From G963663315 sp965116335 (GTDB taxonomy: Bacteria > Pseudomonadota > Gammaproteobacteria > Arenicellales > Poriferihabitantaceae): 64,000 bases of DNA. A program made the translations under genes and the position numbers. The notes beneath the pieces are model-generated. The model was given only the letters and a program-made list of their open reading frames with translations, was not told the origin of the DNA and did no database searches. Location: positions 930,001-994,000 of the forward strand of contig OZ220677.1 of the NCBI GenBank assembly GCA_965116335.1. The letters run 5' to 3'. Shown here piece after piece: positions 53,736-62,872 of the stretch (the stretch's first letter is position 1; the number at the start of each line of letters is the position of its first letter).

Positions 53736-55334
53736 ATGAACAATCCGTCACCATCTCCTTCACCTGGAAACATCCTCTTTATCCTGTGCGATCAGTTGCG
53801 CTTCGACTATCTATCCTGCTATGGGCATGAGTCCCTTGAAACCCCGAACATTGACCGCCTTGCCGAACGCGGCGTCACCTTCACCAACGCTTACTGCCAG
53901 GCGCCAATCTGCGCCCCTTCACGGGCCAGTTTCTACTCTGGCCGGTATATGTCCAGTCATGGCGTAATGGGCAACGACGATGCGCTGCAACTCGATGAGA
54001 AGATGCTTGCAGACTACTTGCAACCACTCGGTTATCGCACTGCGGTCACCGGCAAAACCCACAGCTATAAAAATCGGGATGCTCTGGAAAACCTGGCAGT
54101 CGATATGAGCTCCGACTACGCCAGGGCTTCGCAAACAGGCGGGTTCGAGCCTTACGAATCCCATGAGGGACTGTATCCGGACCCGATACTTCCGCAATCT
54201 CATGGCTATACGAGCTACTTGCGGTCATTGGGCTATGCCTGGGAAAACCCATGGGACCGTTGCGCCAACAGTGGCCTGGACACGGATGGAAACCTGCACT
54301 CAGGCTGGCAACTGCGTAGCGCACGTTACCCGGCTGCCATAAGAGAAGAACATTCCGAAACGGCATTTACCACACAAAGGGCCATGGATTTTATGGAGCA
54401 GACAGCGGATCAGCCGTGGTGCCTCCACCTGAGTTATATCAAGCCGCACTGGCCTGTGATTGCGCCTGCACCCTGGCACGAAATTTACCGGCCCGAAGAC
54501 ATCCAGGCGGTTGTTCGCAGCGAGTTGGAACTCAACAACCCGCACCCGGTTCATCAGGCTTTCATGCAACAGGAGTACAGCCAGTCCTGGATACGTGATG
54601 AGGTGCGCGAAGTCGTCATCCCCGTCTACATGGGATTGGTCAAACAACTCGACCACCATCTCGGACGATTATTTGAGTTCATGCGCGCAAGAGACTTGCT
54701 GGACAATACACTGATCGTTTTTAGCGCGGATCACGGCGACTATCTGGGCGACCACTGGCTGGGCGAAAAAGATCTGTTTCATGAGGCTTCGGCCAAAATT
54801 CCGTTCATTCTGGTTGACCCCCGCACCCGGGCAGATACGACTCGGGGCATGCAACGCAATGAGTTCGTAGAAGCCGTTGATCTGGTGCCTACCCTGCTGG
54901 ATTTCGCGGGTGCCGAGCCTTGCCAGGAACGTCTCGAAGGACGCTCCCTCCTGCCCATGCTGGATTGTCGTCAACAACCTGAAAACTGGCGTGACTTTGC
55001 GGTCAGTGAGATTGATTATTCAGACCGCGGCCCACGCTCCCTGCTCAACCTGCGGCTCGACCAGTGCCGCGCAATCATGATCCGGGACAAACGCTGGAAA
55101 TATATCTGGCATCCGCAGTTTGCATCTCAGCTGTTCGACCTGGAAAACGACCCGGACGAATTCACCGATCTGGGGCGCGACCGATCATTCGACAAGATAT
55201 GCGACCAGATGAAAGACCGGATCCTGGTCTGGCGTAACTCGCTGAAACGCCGCACCGGCCTCGAATATCAATACATGATGGGGCAAGGCCCGCAACGGGA
55301 CGAGGAGTTCGGGATCATTATTGGCCGGTGGTGA
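53736..55334 (+). CDS. Sulfatase / phosphonate monoester hydrolase family enzyme
   Basis: The 532-residue protein has the formylglycine motif C59-A-P-S-R in ICAPSRASFYSGR, the metal-binding ILCDQLRFD near the N-terminus, KPHWPV, and FSADHGDYLGDHW in the second half. The Cys would be converted to formylglycine by a sulfatase-maturing enzyme not seen here. No signal peptide is apparent, so it is probably cytoplasmic. Overall form (over 500 residues, C-terminal GIIIGRW) recalls phosphonate monoester hydrolase/aryl sulfatases. It ends 14 bases from the convergent tctA. Confidence 0.88.
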   Translation: MNNPSPSPSPGNILFILCDQLRFDYLSCYGHESLETPNIDRLAERGVTFTNAYCQAPICAPSRASFYSGRYMSSHGVMGNDDALQLDEKMLADYLQPLGYRTAVTGKTHSYKNRDALENLAVDMSSDYARASQTGGFEPYESHEGLYPDPILPQSHGYTSYLRSLGYAWENPWDRCANSGLDTDGNLHSGWQLRSARYPAAIREEHSETAFTTQRAMDFMEQTADQPWCLHLSYIKPHWPVIAPAPWHEIYRPEDIQAVVRSELELNNPHPVHQAFMQQEYSQSWIRDEVREVVIPVYMGLVKQLDHHLGRLFEFMRARDLLDNTLIVFSADHGDYLGDHWLGEKDLFHEASAKIPFILVDPRTRADTTRGMQRNEFVEAVDLVPTLLDFAGAEPCQERLEGRSLLPMLDCRQQPENWRDFAVSEIDYSDRGPRSLLNLRLDQCRAIMIRDKRWKYIWHPQFASQLFDLENDPDEFTDLGRDRSFDKICDQMKDRILVWRNSLKRRTGLEYQYMMGQGPQRDEEFGIIIGRW

Positions 55335-55347
55335 GACTCTCGGCTGA

Positions 55348-56841
55348 CTAGTCTGCCTCTCCCGGCAAGGGGCTTTTTCGCCCCTTCATATAACTGCGGA
55401 TATGAAACCCGATGACCAGAACGATCAAGGCGAAAATAATCATCGAGATCGGACGATCAATAAAATCAAGCGGTGATTTCACCCGCGCCATCGCGGAACG
55501 CAACTTGACCTCCATGATACCGCCGAGCACCATGCCCAGAATAATCGGCACAATCGGCAGCTGCAGACGCTTCAAAATCAGTCCGAAGACACCAAATACG
55601 ACCGCAATGGCACAGTCGGTGATCGAGTTTCGCAACGAGTAAACACCGACAAATCCAAGCGTCAGAATCAGCATACCGAGGAAACGAGTCGGTATTCGGA
55701 TGATCTTTAACAGACCGTTGGTGGAAAACACCAAAAATGCAAGAATGAGAACATTGAGTACCAGCAATGCGAGGTAAAGCGCCAGCACAAAATCCATTCC
55801 TGTAGCGAACAGCTGCGGCCCTGGAATCACATTGTGGACGTAAAAAACCGACAACATCATCGCGGTCAATGCCTCCCCCGGTATACCGAGCGCCAGTAAT
55901 GGAATCATGGCTGCGGCCGGCACCGCATTGTTGGCAGCCTCTGAGGCGATCAGCCCTTCTGGAGAGCCCTTGCCGAATTTCTCAGGAGTTTTCGAGGTTT
56001 TCTGCGCGTAAGTGTAGGACATGAATTGTGCAGTAAATTCGCCCACTCCGGGAATCATCCCCATCACCACCCCGAACGAAGACGACACCGCTGCGACACG
56101 CTTGAACAAAAACAACTCCTTCAAGCCCTCGAAAAGGCCACCACTAACCTTTGCCGACTGAGGTCTCTGATCGCGTTCGGTCAGCAGCAAGAATGCCTGT
56201 GACAGCGCGAACAGACCCAGTATCACGACAATCAGGTCAACGCCCGATGCCAGCCAGGTTTGATCGAAGGTGAAGCGGCGTGTATATTTGACCGGCTCCA
56301 GTCCGATGGTACTGATAAAAATCCCGAAACAGGCCAACATTCCGGCAGAAAATACCTGCCCGCGGTGCGCCAGTACCACCAGTATCAAACCCAGTAATGC
56401 GGCCAGAAATATCTCCCGGCTGCCGAAATGGGGAGCCACCAGCGCCAGTACCTGTGCCAGCAGCATCAGGCAAACGACCGAGAATATGCCGCCGAAAAAA
56501 GAAGCCGAATAAGCCAGTGACAGGGCACGGCGCGGGTTACCATCCCTGGCTATCGGATACCCGTCGTAGGTAGTCAGCGCATTGACCGCTGTACCGGGGG
56601 TATTGATCAGAATGGCCGGGATGGCACCGCCGTACATCGACGAACCATAAATACCGAGCAGAACGGTCAAGCCGACAATCGGTTCCATGGAAAATGTCGC
56701 CGGCAATAAAATAGCGATTGCAACAGCAGCGCCGACCCCCGGAATCGCGCCAATGATGACTCCGCCAACCGAACCGACCAGAAGCGCTACGAGCACCTCC
56801 CAGCGAGCCAGAATCTGAATCGAGGAAATCAGCAGTTCCAT
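55348..56841 (-). CDS. tctA: Tripartite tricarboxylate transporter large membrane subunit
   Basis: The 497-residue protein has 10-12 membrane helices and the TctA signatures GAIPGVGAAVAIAILLP, YGSSMYGGAIPAILINTPGT and the mirrored GMIPGVGEFTAQFMSY with ALGIPG. It moves carboxylates together with TctB and the binding protein TctC. The substrate is not fixed; neighbours suggest an aromatic or organic acid. tctB is six bases upstream. Confidence 0.93.
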   Translation of the reverse strand: MELLISSIQILARWEVLVALLVGSVGGVIIGAIPGVGAAVAIAILLPATFSMEPIVGLTVLLGIYGSSMYGGAIPAILINTPGTAVNALTTYDGYPIARDGNPRRALSLAYSASFFGGIFSVVCLMLLAQVLALVAPHFGSREIFLAALLGLILVVLAHRGQVFSAGMLACFGIFISTIGLEPVKYTRRFTFDQTWLASGVDLIVVILGLFALSQAFLLLTERDQRPQSAKVSGGLFEGLKELFLFKRVAAVSSSFGVVMGMIPGVGEFTAQFMSYTYAQKTSKTPEKFGKGSPEGLIASEAANNAVPAAAMIPLLALGIPGEALTAMMLSVFYVHNVIPGPQLFATGMDFVLALYLALLVLNVLILAFLVFSTNGLLKIIRIPTRFLGMLILTLGFVGVYSLRNSITDCAIAVVFGVFGLILKRLQLPIVPIILGMVLGGIMEVKLRSAMARVKSPLDFIDRPISMIIFALIVLVIGFHIRSYMKGRKSPLPGEAD

Positions 56842-56847
56842 GACGAC

Positions 56848-57405
56848 TCAAAAATAAATCAGCATGAAATTACGCAGACCGTCAGGCAGATACTCATAGA
56901 TCAGACCACCCGGAATCCGGACCGACAGCAGACTCTTGAATACCAGTACGGTAAAAAATCCGATCAAACCCGCCGCCAGGAAACTGAGCCGACTGCGATA
57001 ACCGATGCGGAAAGTCAGCGACAGGGTAAACAACACGGAAGCCGCCAGATAACCGATACGGGGGACCAGCCAGACGTAAGCCATGAACCAAAGCGCATAC
57101 TCAAGCGAGCGTACCCAGAGAACGACCTCCTGCCAACGTCCGGGAATACGCAGCGACATCACCGAGCCGATACTATGCAAGATGGCAAACATCGACATAC
57201 CCGCCAGACTGATCGCAGGCCAGAAACCCGGCTGGGAAAACAGCCGGGCGCCTGTAACCCACTGCGTCTCTGCGCCCAGCCGGGATAACAGAAAGAGAGA
57301 AAGAATCAGGAACGCAATAGAGAAAACCAGATCGCCGGGCTGTCGCTTGCGCTCAAACCAGGTCTTGACCAGGTTTGACTCTGTTATGCCTGATTCAGCA
57401 GTCAT
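56848..57405 (-). CDS. tctB: Tripartite tricarboxylate transporter small membrane subunit
   Basis: The 185-residue protein has four predicted helices in the TctB layout, with a polar N-terminus (KTWFERKRQPGD) and a long gap before the second pair. Small subunit of the TTT transporter with TctA, which follows it by six bases. The sequence is weakly conserved across the family, so assignment rests mainly on size, topology and gene order tctC-tctB-tctA. Confidence 0.87.
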   Translation of the reverse strand: MTAESGITESNLVKTWFERKRQPGDLVFSIAFLILSLFLLSRLGAETQWVTGARLFSQPGFWPAISLAGMSMFAILHSIGSVMSLRIPGRWQEVVLWVRSLEYALWFMAYVWLVPRIGYLAASVLFTLSLTFRIGYRSRLSFLAAGLIGFFTVLVFKSLLSVRIPGGLIYEYLPDGLRNFMLIYF

Positions 57406-57467
57406 TCAACCCTTAACTCCCCGCAGGAATAAAGCTGACTGCGAAGGCGATTAGGCAGTGTCCCCGG

Positions 57468-58403
57468 TCACTGCTCAAGAATCTCGCCGATACGCCCAAG
57501 TGCCTGGATATCCGCCTCAATTTGCGCCCCGGCGGCATCCACATCCTGCCAGTAAATCAAGGCTCCGGTATCCGCAGCCAGCTTTTTCGCGCGCTCGGAT
57601 TGCATGACCTTACTGGCGACAGCGATGATTTTCTCACGTGCGATAGACGGAGTATCCTTACGTACGAACAGGCCGTTCCAGAGAGCAATATCCAATTCCG
57701 GCTCAAGTTCCGCCACAGTAGGCACATTCGGAGTGATGCCGATGCGCTCAGAGCCTATTGATGCCAGTATTTTGATCTTATCCTTGCATGGCAGCACCAG
57801 TTGCAGGGTTGTGTTAATGACATCCACATCGCCGGATGCCAGCGTATTGCAATCAAGCGCATCAAACGCAGCATCTGAGCCATATTCGAAGCCCATTTTT
57901 TTCGCCAATGCCAGGGTTACCTGGGTAGGGATCAACGGAGCGCCAAAGTGACCCAGCGCAACATCGTTGTTCATCGCATACTCCGCCAGTTCCTGCATAT
58001 CGTTATAGGGCGCATTCTCTCCGGCAACGATCACAAATGGATAAGTCAGGAAATTACCCAAAGGATCAAACGGATTCGGGTTCAGTTCAGGGATGCCGAT
58101 TTGTGGCCCTACGGTCGGCACTGCAATAATGAACGAGCCTACGGTATAGCCGTCAGCAGGCGCAACGGCGACTTCAACCGCACCGGGGAATGGTCCGCCG
58201 CCACCACCGGGCTTGTTGACGACCGCAGCCGCGACGCCGTAGGTCTCCTGAAATTCTTCAGCTATCATGCGGGTCAATACATCCTCAAGATCACCCGGCG
58301 GCCAGGGAACAACAAATGAAACCGGCTTTTCCGGATACTCGGCCTGAGTGCCGAATGCCAGCATGGACAACCCCATGAACAGGGCAAGTGATAGTTTCTT
58401 CAT
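57468..58403 (-). CDS. tctC: Tripartite tricarboxylate transporter substrate-binding protein (Bug family)
   Basis: The 311-residue protein has a signal peptide (MKKLSLALFMGLSMLAFGTQA) and the Bug start YPEKPVSFVVPWPPGD, then VVNKPGGGGG-like loop and an IGVTPxxPT-like segment (GITPNVPTVAELEP). It binds the substrate in the periplasm for TctAB. First gene of the operon. A four-unit tandem octamer lies upstream between it and the dioxygenase gene. Confidence 0.92.
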   Translation of the reverse strand: MKKLSLALFMGLSMLAFGTQAEYPEKPVSFVVPWPPGDLEDVLTRMIAEEFQETYGVAAAVVNKPGGGGGPFPGAVEVAVAPADGYTVGSFIIAVPTVGPQIGIPELNPNPFDPLGNFLTYPFVIVAGENAPYNDMQELAEYAMNNDVALGHFGAPLIPTQVTLALAKKMGFEYGSDAAFDALDCNTLASGDVDVINTTLQLVLPCKDKIKILASIGSERIGITPNVPTVAELEPELDIALWNGLFVRKDTPSIAREKIIAVASKVMQSERAKKLAADTGALIYWQDVDAAGAQIEADIQALGRIGEILEQ

Positions 58404-58468
58404 GATTCCTCCAAATGGTTAAAAATAATGCTGTGTATCGAAAAGTAGTTCAGATGCCTCTGTCATCT

Positions 58469-58500
58469 GTTATTTCGTTATTTCGTTATTTCGTTGTTTC
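58469..58500. repeat. Four tandem octamers upstream of tctC
   Basis: GTTATTTC occurs three times head-to-tail (58469-58492), then GTTGTTTC (58493-58500). It lies right after the dioxygenase stop codon and 66-97 bases upstream of tctC. Repeat number could change by slippage and affect tctC expression. Confidence 0.85.
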
Positions 58501-59377
58501 AGTTCACTGACCAGCCGCCCGTTGGCTTGTCAAACCAGACGTGTACCTGACCGGTGCCGGTGGCGCTCTCATAATCGCTGAACAGCCGCCCGGTTGCCTT
58601 GCATTGCCGACCACCCAATGCTCCAATCATCATCAGGTAGTGCCCGAACATTCCTTCCGGCTTGTGCTGGCGGTAGTCATCCATCGCATCAATCACCCTG
58701 GCGTGGTCGCCCTGGAGCCACCACTCAATGCGCTGCTCATCCGCAGCCCGCGCTTGTGGAGTAATGATATTTTCCGGGTCGGAGGTTTCATGCTCCTCCA
58801 GTTCATCCAGCGACCAGAAGCGGTGACTCAACCCGCCGCTGGCAATCAGCGCGACACGCCGGCCAGACTCCGCGATCGCCTCACCAATACCCTTGCCGAC
58901 CGCGAGAAAATTGTGATCGCGTGCAGTCTGGCAGACTCCCATCGACAACCAGGCCTCCCCGGCGTTCAGGAAATGTGTGGTATTCACAGTCGGGTAGTGT
59001 ATCGGCAAACAAGGGTCGTCACTGGCATGGCATTTGACGCCATTGGCGTTGACCTTGTCGGCGACCCGTCTGGCGAGTTCAGGATTTCCCAACATATCAT
59101 AAGGCACCTGAGCCATGCCACGAGGAAGCTCCTCGGAGGTATATTTACCCGTGCGACGAGAGTGGGCGGTGATCACGAACTCAACCGTAGTAAACCAGTG
59201 CGTATCAAAAATCAGCACCGCATCCGGTTTTAATTCGTCAAGCACCTCCTTACGCAGGCGTTCAAGCCCGGGCACCAGGCTGATCTCCCGACCCCCGTTC
59301 AATGCGTAACGCGCCTCCCTGGGGAACATGATGGTAGGCGCATGGGATAAAAATCCCGCACCGACAATTTCACCCAT
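58499..59377 (-). CDS. Class III extradiol ring-cleavage dioxygenase (HpaD/LigB-like)
   Basis: About 292 residues from MGEIVGAGFLSHAPTIMFP. The LigB-type fold shows metal-ligand His in FLSHAP and in a later segment, with HWFTTVEFVI, the VNTTHFLNAGE region and LIASGGLSHRFW. Non-haem Fe(II) enzymes of this family cleave catechols such as homoprotocatechuate, placing it first in a meta-cleavage route with the aldehyde dehydrogenase and FAH hydrolase nearby. The frame reaches 59476 but the extra residues come from tandem repeats in the promoter. AAGGA lies close before the ATG. Confidence 0.83.
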   Translation of the reverse strand: MGEIVGAGFLSHAPTIMFPREARYALNGGREISLVPGLERLRKEVLDELKPDAVLIFDTHWFTTVEFVITAHSRRTGKYTSEELPRGMAQVPYDMLGNPELARRVADKVNANGVKCHASDDPCLPIHYPTVNTTHFLNAGEAWLSMGVCQTARDHNFLAVGKGIGEAIAESGRRVALIASGGLSHRFWSLDELEEHETSDPENIITPQARAADEQRIEWWLQGDHARVIDAMDDYRQHKPEGMFGHYLMMIGALGGRQCKATGRLFSDYESATGTGQVHVWFDKPTGGWSVN

Positions 59378-59410
59378 AGTCCTTAACCACTCCTCCACCC
59401 GGGGCACGTT

Positions 59411-59440
59411 GTTAGTTTTGCTGGTGTTAGTTTTGCTGGT
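59411..59440. repeat. Perfect 15-base tandem repeat in the divergent promoter region
   Basis: GTTAGTTTTGCTGGT occurs twice head-to-tail between the dioxygenase and aldehyde dehydrogenase genes, in the AT-rich region that probably holds both promoters. Confidence 0.85.
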
Positions 59441-59512
59441 TGATTTTTCTGTCAACAAGATTATCATTAGCCCCAATCGTTTGCAACCAAACGAAATTAT
59501 CCGGGAAAAGAC

Positions 59513-60982
59513 ATGAGCGCAGCAGACGACCGGGTGGACATCGACGGTATATCGGTATCACCACATCATTTCATCAACGGCCGGCGAGTCGTGTCATCCG
59601 ATACATTTGAGACGCGCTCACCGATGGATTGGGGCCGGAAGCTGGCCGATATTTCACGCGCAGACAGTGCAACAGCCGAGCTCGCGGTCAGTGCCGCAGT
59701 CGAAGGCTTTCACACCTGGTCCGGCATGACTCAAAAACGACGTCTGGACAGGTTATACCAGCTCGCTGACCTGATTGAAGCGCATGCCAAAGAGATCGCC
59801 CTGATCGAGTGTCTGGATATGGCGATGCTGAAACAAAGCCTCGAATTACGCCTGGTGCCGCGCAGCGCACTCAATTTCCGTAACTACGCCGATATTGTCA
59901 AGCAAGCGGAGGAGCGTAACTGGAGTTCCAAAGGCACGCAAAACCGTGTAATTCGCGACCCGGCCGGCCCCGCCGTCATTATCACCCCCTGGAACGCTCC
60001 TTTCATGCTGGCCACGTGGAAGCTGGCGCCGGCGCTCGCGGCAGGCAACTCGGTCATCCTGAAACCGGCAGAGTGGTCCCCCCTGTCGGCCAGCCTGCTC
60101 GCCGACCTGGTTGACAAGGCCGGGTTTCCGCCCGGAGTCTTCAATATGGTACAGGGCTATGGCAGCGAAGCAGGTGCCGCGCTGGTTGCTGACCCGCGAG
60201 TACGGCGCATCTCATTCACCGGCTCTCCACAAACCGCCCGCCATATCGGCATGGCTGCAGCGCGCAACATCGTACCCTTCACCGCCGAGCTCGGTGGCAA
60301 GGGAGCGCTGATCGTTTTCGCCGATGCCGACCTGGATGCGGCGGCGCAAAAAGCCGCCGCACAGTTTGAGGACTCAGGCCAGGTTTGTCTGGCTGGCACA
60401 CGCCTGCTGATTGAAGCCTCGATCAGGGATGAATTCATGCAACGCTTCGAATATCACACGCAACAGCATGTTGCCGGTGACAGCCGTGACCCGGAAACCA
60501 CACTCAGCGCCGCCATCCACCCGCTTCATCTGGAGAAGATAGAAGGATTCATAGCGCGCGCGCGCGCCAATGGCGACCACATCCTGTTCGGTGGCGAACG
60601 GTTCAAAGCAGGCAAACTCTGGTATCAACCCACGCTGATCGAACCCCGGTCGAATGATTCCGAGGTCGTACAGCAAGAAATCTTTGGCCCGGTGCTGACC
60701 TTGCAGACCTTCGATGATGAAGCACAAGCAATCAGACTGGCAAACAGCACAGCGTATGGTTTATCCGGGATCGTTTATACCCGCGGCAAGGAACGCGCCG
60801 AGCGAGTAGGCAGGGCGGTGCGCGGTGGCACGATCTGGGTCAACTGTTTCCTGGTCCGGGATCTGACTGCGCCGTTCGGCGGCTACGGCATCAGCGGGAT
60901 TGGTCGAGAAGGCGGCGACTACGCACTGGATTTTCACAGTGATTTGAAGGCTCTGCAAATACTGGAGGGCTCGGTCCGTTGA
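59513..60982 (+). CDS. Aldehyde dehydrogenase (HpaE-like, semialdehyde type)
   Basis: The 489-residue NAD(P)-dependent enzyme has TPWNAPFMLATWKLAPALAAG, VILKPAEWSPLSA, the catalytic Glu in AELGGKGALIVF and the catalytic Cys in GQVCLAGTRLLIE. The family includes 5-carboxymethyl-2-hydroxymuconate semialdehyde dehydrogenase, which follows the dioxygenase step in homoprotocatechuate breakdown; that role is inferred from context. Divergent from the dioxygenase across a 135-base region. Confidence 0.87.
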   Translation: MSAADDRVDIDGISVSPHHFINGRRVVSSDTFETRSPMDWGRKLADISRADSATAELAVSAAVEGFHTWSGMTQKRRLDRLYQLADLIEAHAKEIALIECLDMAMLKQSLELRLVPRSALNFRNYADIVKQAEERNWSSKGTQNRVIRDPAGPAVIITPWNAPFMLATWKLAPALAAGNSVILKPAEWSPLSASLLADLVDKAGFPPGVFNMVQGYGSEAGAALVADPRVRRISFTGSPQTARHIGMAAARNIVPFTAELGGKGALIVFADADLDAAAQKAAAQFEDSGQVCLAGTRLLIEASIRDEFMQRFEYHTQQHVAGDSRDPETTLSAAIHPLHLEKIEGFIARARANGDHILFGGERFKAGKLWYQPTLIEPRSNDSEVVQQEIFGPVLTLQTFDDEAQAIRLANSTAYGLSGIVYTRGKERAERVGRAVRGGTIWVNCFLVRDLTAPFGGYGISGIGREGGDYALDFHSDLKALQILEGSVR

Positions 60983-61006
60983 TTCAACGCGGATGATAAC
61001 GGGGCT

Positions 61007-61900
61007 TCAATCGTCCAATTCGCTTTTGTAGTGCGCGGCGCCGGGCCCTCTGGGTGCCCGGATGCCGCGAAACTCCCAGTCACCCCCCATTGCGGTGGAA
61101 ACTACTTCTTCGGTAGTCATGGGCTGATGACCGAGGTCATCCCGGATTGGAACCGGACCCTGTACGATTTTATTGCGTAATGCGCCCAATCCTTCCACTT
61201 CAACGATGACCTCATCGCCCGGTTGCACAGGCCGACTGTTGGCCGGCGTACCGGAAAGCAACAAATCTCCGGGTTCCAGCGTGATATTGCGGGCGATATC
61301 CGCGACCAGATAATGCATATCCCATTCCATTTCACGAGTATTGCCATCCTGTATGACCTGGCCGTTGACCAGTGTGCGAATGCCCTTGTCATGGAAGTCC
61401 CAGCCGGTAACCAGTCCGGGACCAACCGGGCACAGGGTATCCGTGCCCTTGACGCGCAACATTGAACCGGCATCGGTATCACGGAAATCATGCAGACCAT
61501 AATCGTTGGCAATGCTGTAACCGGCGATATACTCCCCGGCTTCATCGGCGCTGATATTGCGACAGAACCGACCTATCACAATCGCGATTTCTCCCTCATA
61601 ATTGAGCCAGTTACAACGCTCTGGGCGGACCACATCCGCGCCATGCCCGGATAATGCAGAAACCGGTTTCTGAAAATAGGTAGGGGTTGCCGGTAACCGT
61701 GTCATGTATTCATCTACCCGGCTTTTGTAATTCAGGTGTACACAGATAATTTTCCGGGGTTCGGAGGGTGGCAGGTGCACGGCGTCTTGTGCAATGATGG
61801 TTCTGCCGTCTCTGGCAACCAGCAGGTCGTCATGAAGTTCTGCAACCGTGGGATAACCGTCCAGAAGGATGCGCCGATAGTGTCTCAAGGTTACTGCCAT
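61007..61900 (-). CDS. Fumarylacetoacetate hydrolase family protein (HpaG-like)
   Basis: The 297-residue protein has the FAH-fold metal ligands: the Glu pair in NYEGEIAIVIG and the Asp in IANDYGLHDFRD, with GDLLLSGTPANSRPVQPGDEV as the usual loop. Family members hydrolyse, decarboxylate or isomerise the products of meta-cleavage. With the dioxygenase and aldehyde dehydrogenase it probably acts on the ring-opened acid. It faces the aldehyde dehydrogenase tail to tail, 24 bases apart. Confidence 0.86.
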   Translation of the reverse strand: MAVTLRHYRRILLDGYPTVAELHDDLLVARDGRTIIAQDAVHLPPSEPRKIICVHLNYKSRVDEYMTRLPATPTYFQKPVSALSGHGADVVRPERCNWLNYEGEIAIVIGRFCRNISADEAGEYIAGYSIANDYGLHDFRDTDAGSMLRVKGTDTLCPVGPGLVTGWDFHDKGIRTLVNGQVIQDGNTREMEWDMHYLVADIARNITLEPGDLLLSGTPANSRPVQPGDEVIVEVEGLGALRNKIVQGPVPIRDDLGHQPMTTEEVVSTAMGGDWEFRGIRAPRGPGAAHYKSELDD

Positions 61901-61989
61901 AATGCTTAGCCTCGGATAACCGTTGATTTCGTTAGGGTGCTAACTATATTATACAAGTGAATTTGATTCAGACAAACCGGGGGTTCAAT

Positions 61990-62814
61990 ATGCTGCAGAA
62001 AGGATTTATGTTTCCGCGCTCCGCCACTGGCCGGGCTTCCCTGCTTCCACCCACACCCTGGCATTATTCCGGGACCATGCTCACCCTGGAGTACCGTACC
62101 GACCCTGAAGCGGTTGCAGAACTATTGCCGGACTACCTGGAACCGGCAGACGAAGACCCCGGCGCGGTCGCCGTAATCTGGGCCGACTGGCAAAATTGTT
62201 CGGATACCTTTGAGGAGATTCTGGACCCCGCTCGCGGTCAGTATATGGAGGCGTTCGTGGTCGTGCGATGCAAATATCAGGGGGCGACTTATTCCCGTTG
62301 CGTATATATCTGGGTAGATACCGATTATGCAATGGTGCGCGGACATCATCAGGGCTACCCGAAAAAACTGGCTTCGATTTACATGACCCGCCCGATTACG
62401 CTCGGAGTAGCCGGGCCGCGACTTGAGCCGGGAGGCCGGTTTGGCGCCAGTGTCGCCGCCTATGACCGGCGATTACTGCATGGCAAATTCGAGATTACCG
62501 GCCACAGTGACCATGCCGGATTTGTCAATGGGCATCCGATGATCCACAACCGCTGGATGCCCGCTATTGAAGGCGATGGCTCAGACAGCCTGGATGAACT
62601 GGTCACCATGCAAGCCTGCACGAGTGAGGTCGGACGCTGCTTCACCGGAACCTTCGATCTGGAAATTTATGACTCACCTGTGGAAGAGCTGACCCGCCTG
62701 CGAGTGATTGAACCGATTGCCGGTTACTGGCGCGAAGTATCCATGTCCTGGCGTAGCGGAACTACGCTTGCGCGGCGCAATCTGCCCGGCATTGCGATTG
62801 AACATCCGGGTTAG
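61990..62814 (+). CDS. Acetoacetate decarboxylase family protein
   Basis: About 274 residues from MLQKGFMFPRSATGRASLLP, with WHYSGTML and the GYPKKLAS loop whose first lysine is the Schiff-base residue in acetoacetate decarboxylases. A GGGGG lies seven bases before the ATG at 61990; a GTG at 61957 is also in frame. Family members decarboxylate beta-keto acids or act on related compounds; here it may handle a product of the meta-cleavage pathway. The cytochrome P450 gene follows by 58 bases. Confidence 0.85.
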   Translation: MLQKGFMFPRSATGRASLLPPTPWHYSGTMLTLEYRTDPEAVAELLPDYLEPADEDPGAVAVIWADWQNCSDTFEEILDPARGQYMEAFVVVRCKYQGATYSRCVYIWVDTDYAMVRGHHQGYPKKLASIYMTRPITLGVAGPRLEPGGRFGASVAAYDRRLLHGKFEITGHSDHAGFVNGHPMIHNRWMPAIEGDGSDSLDELVTMQACTSEVGRCFTGTFDLEIYDSPVEELTRLRVIEPIAGYWREVSMSWRSGTTLARRNLPGIAIEHPG

Positions 62815-62872
62815 CCTGACATCTGTTACGCATTATCCTGCATACTGAAACGACTGTAGAAGAGGCATCATC

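Noticed and set aside
55365..55386. Hairpin AAGGGGC/GCCCCTT as a terminator for the sulfatase gene
   Set aside because: It lies inside the tctA coding end and has no T-run on the plus strand; not convincing either way.
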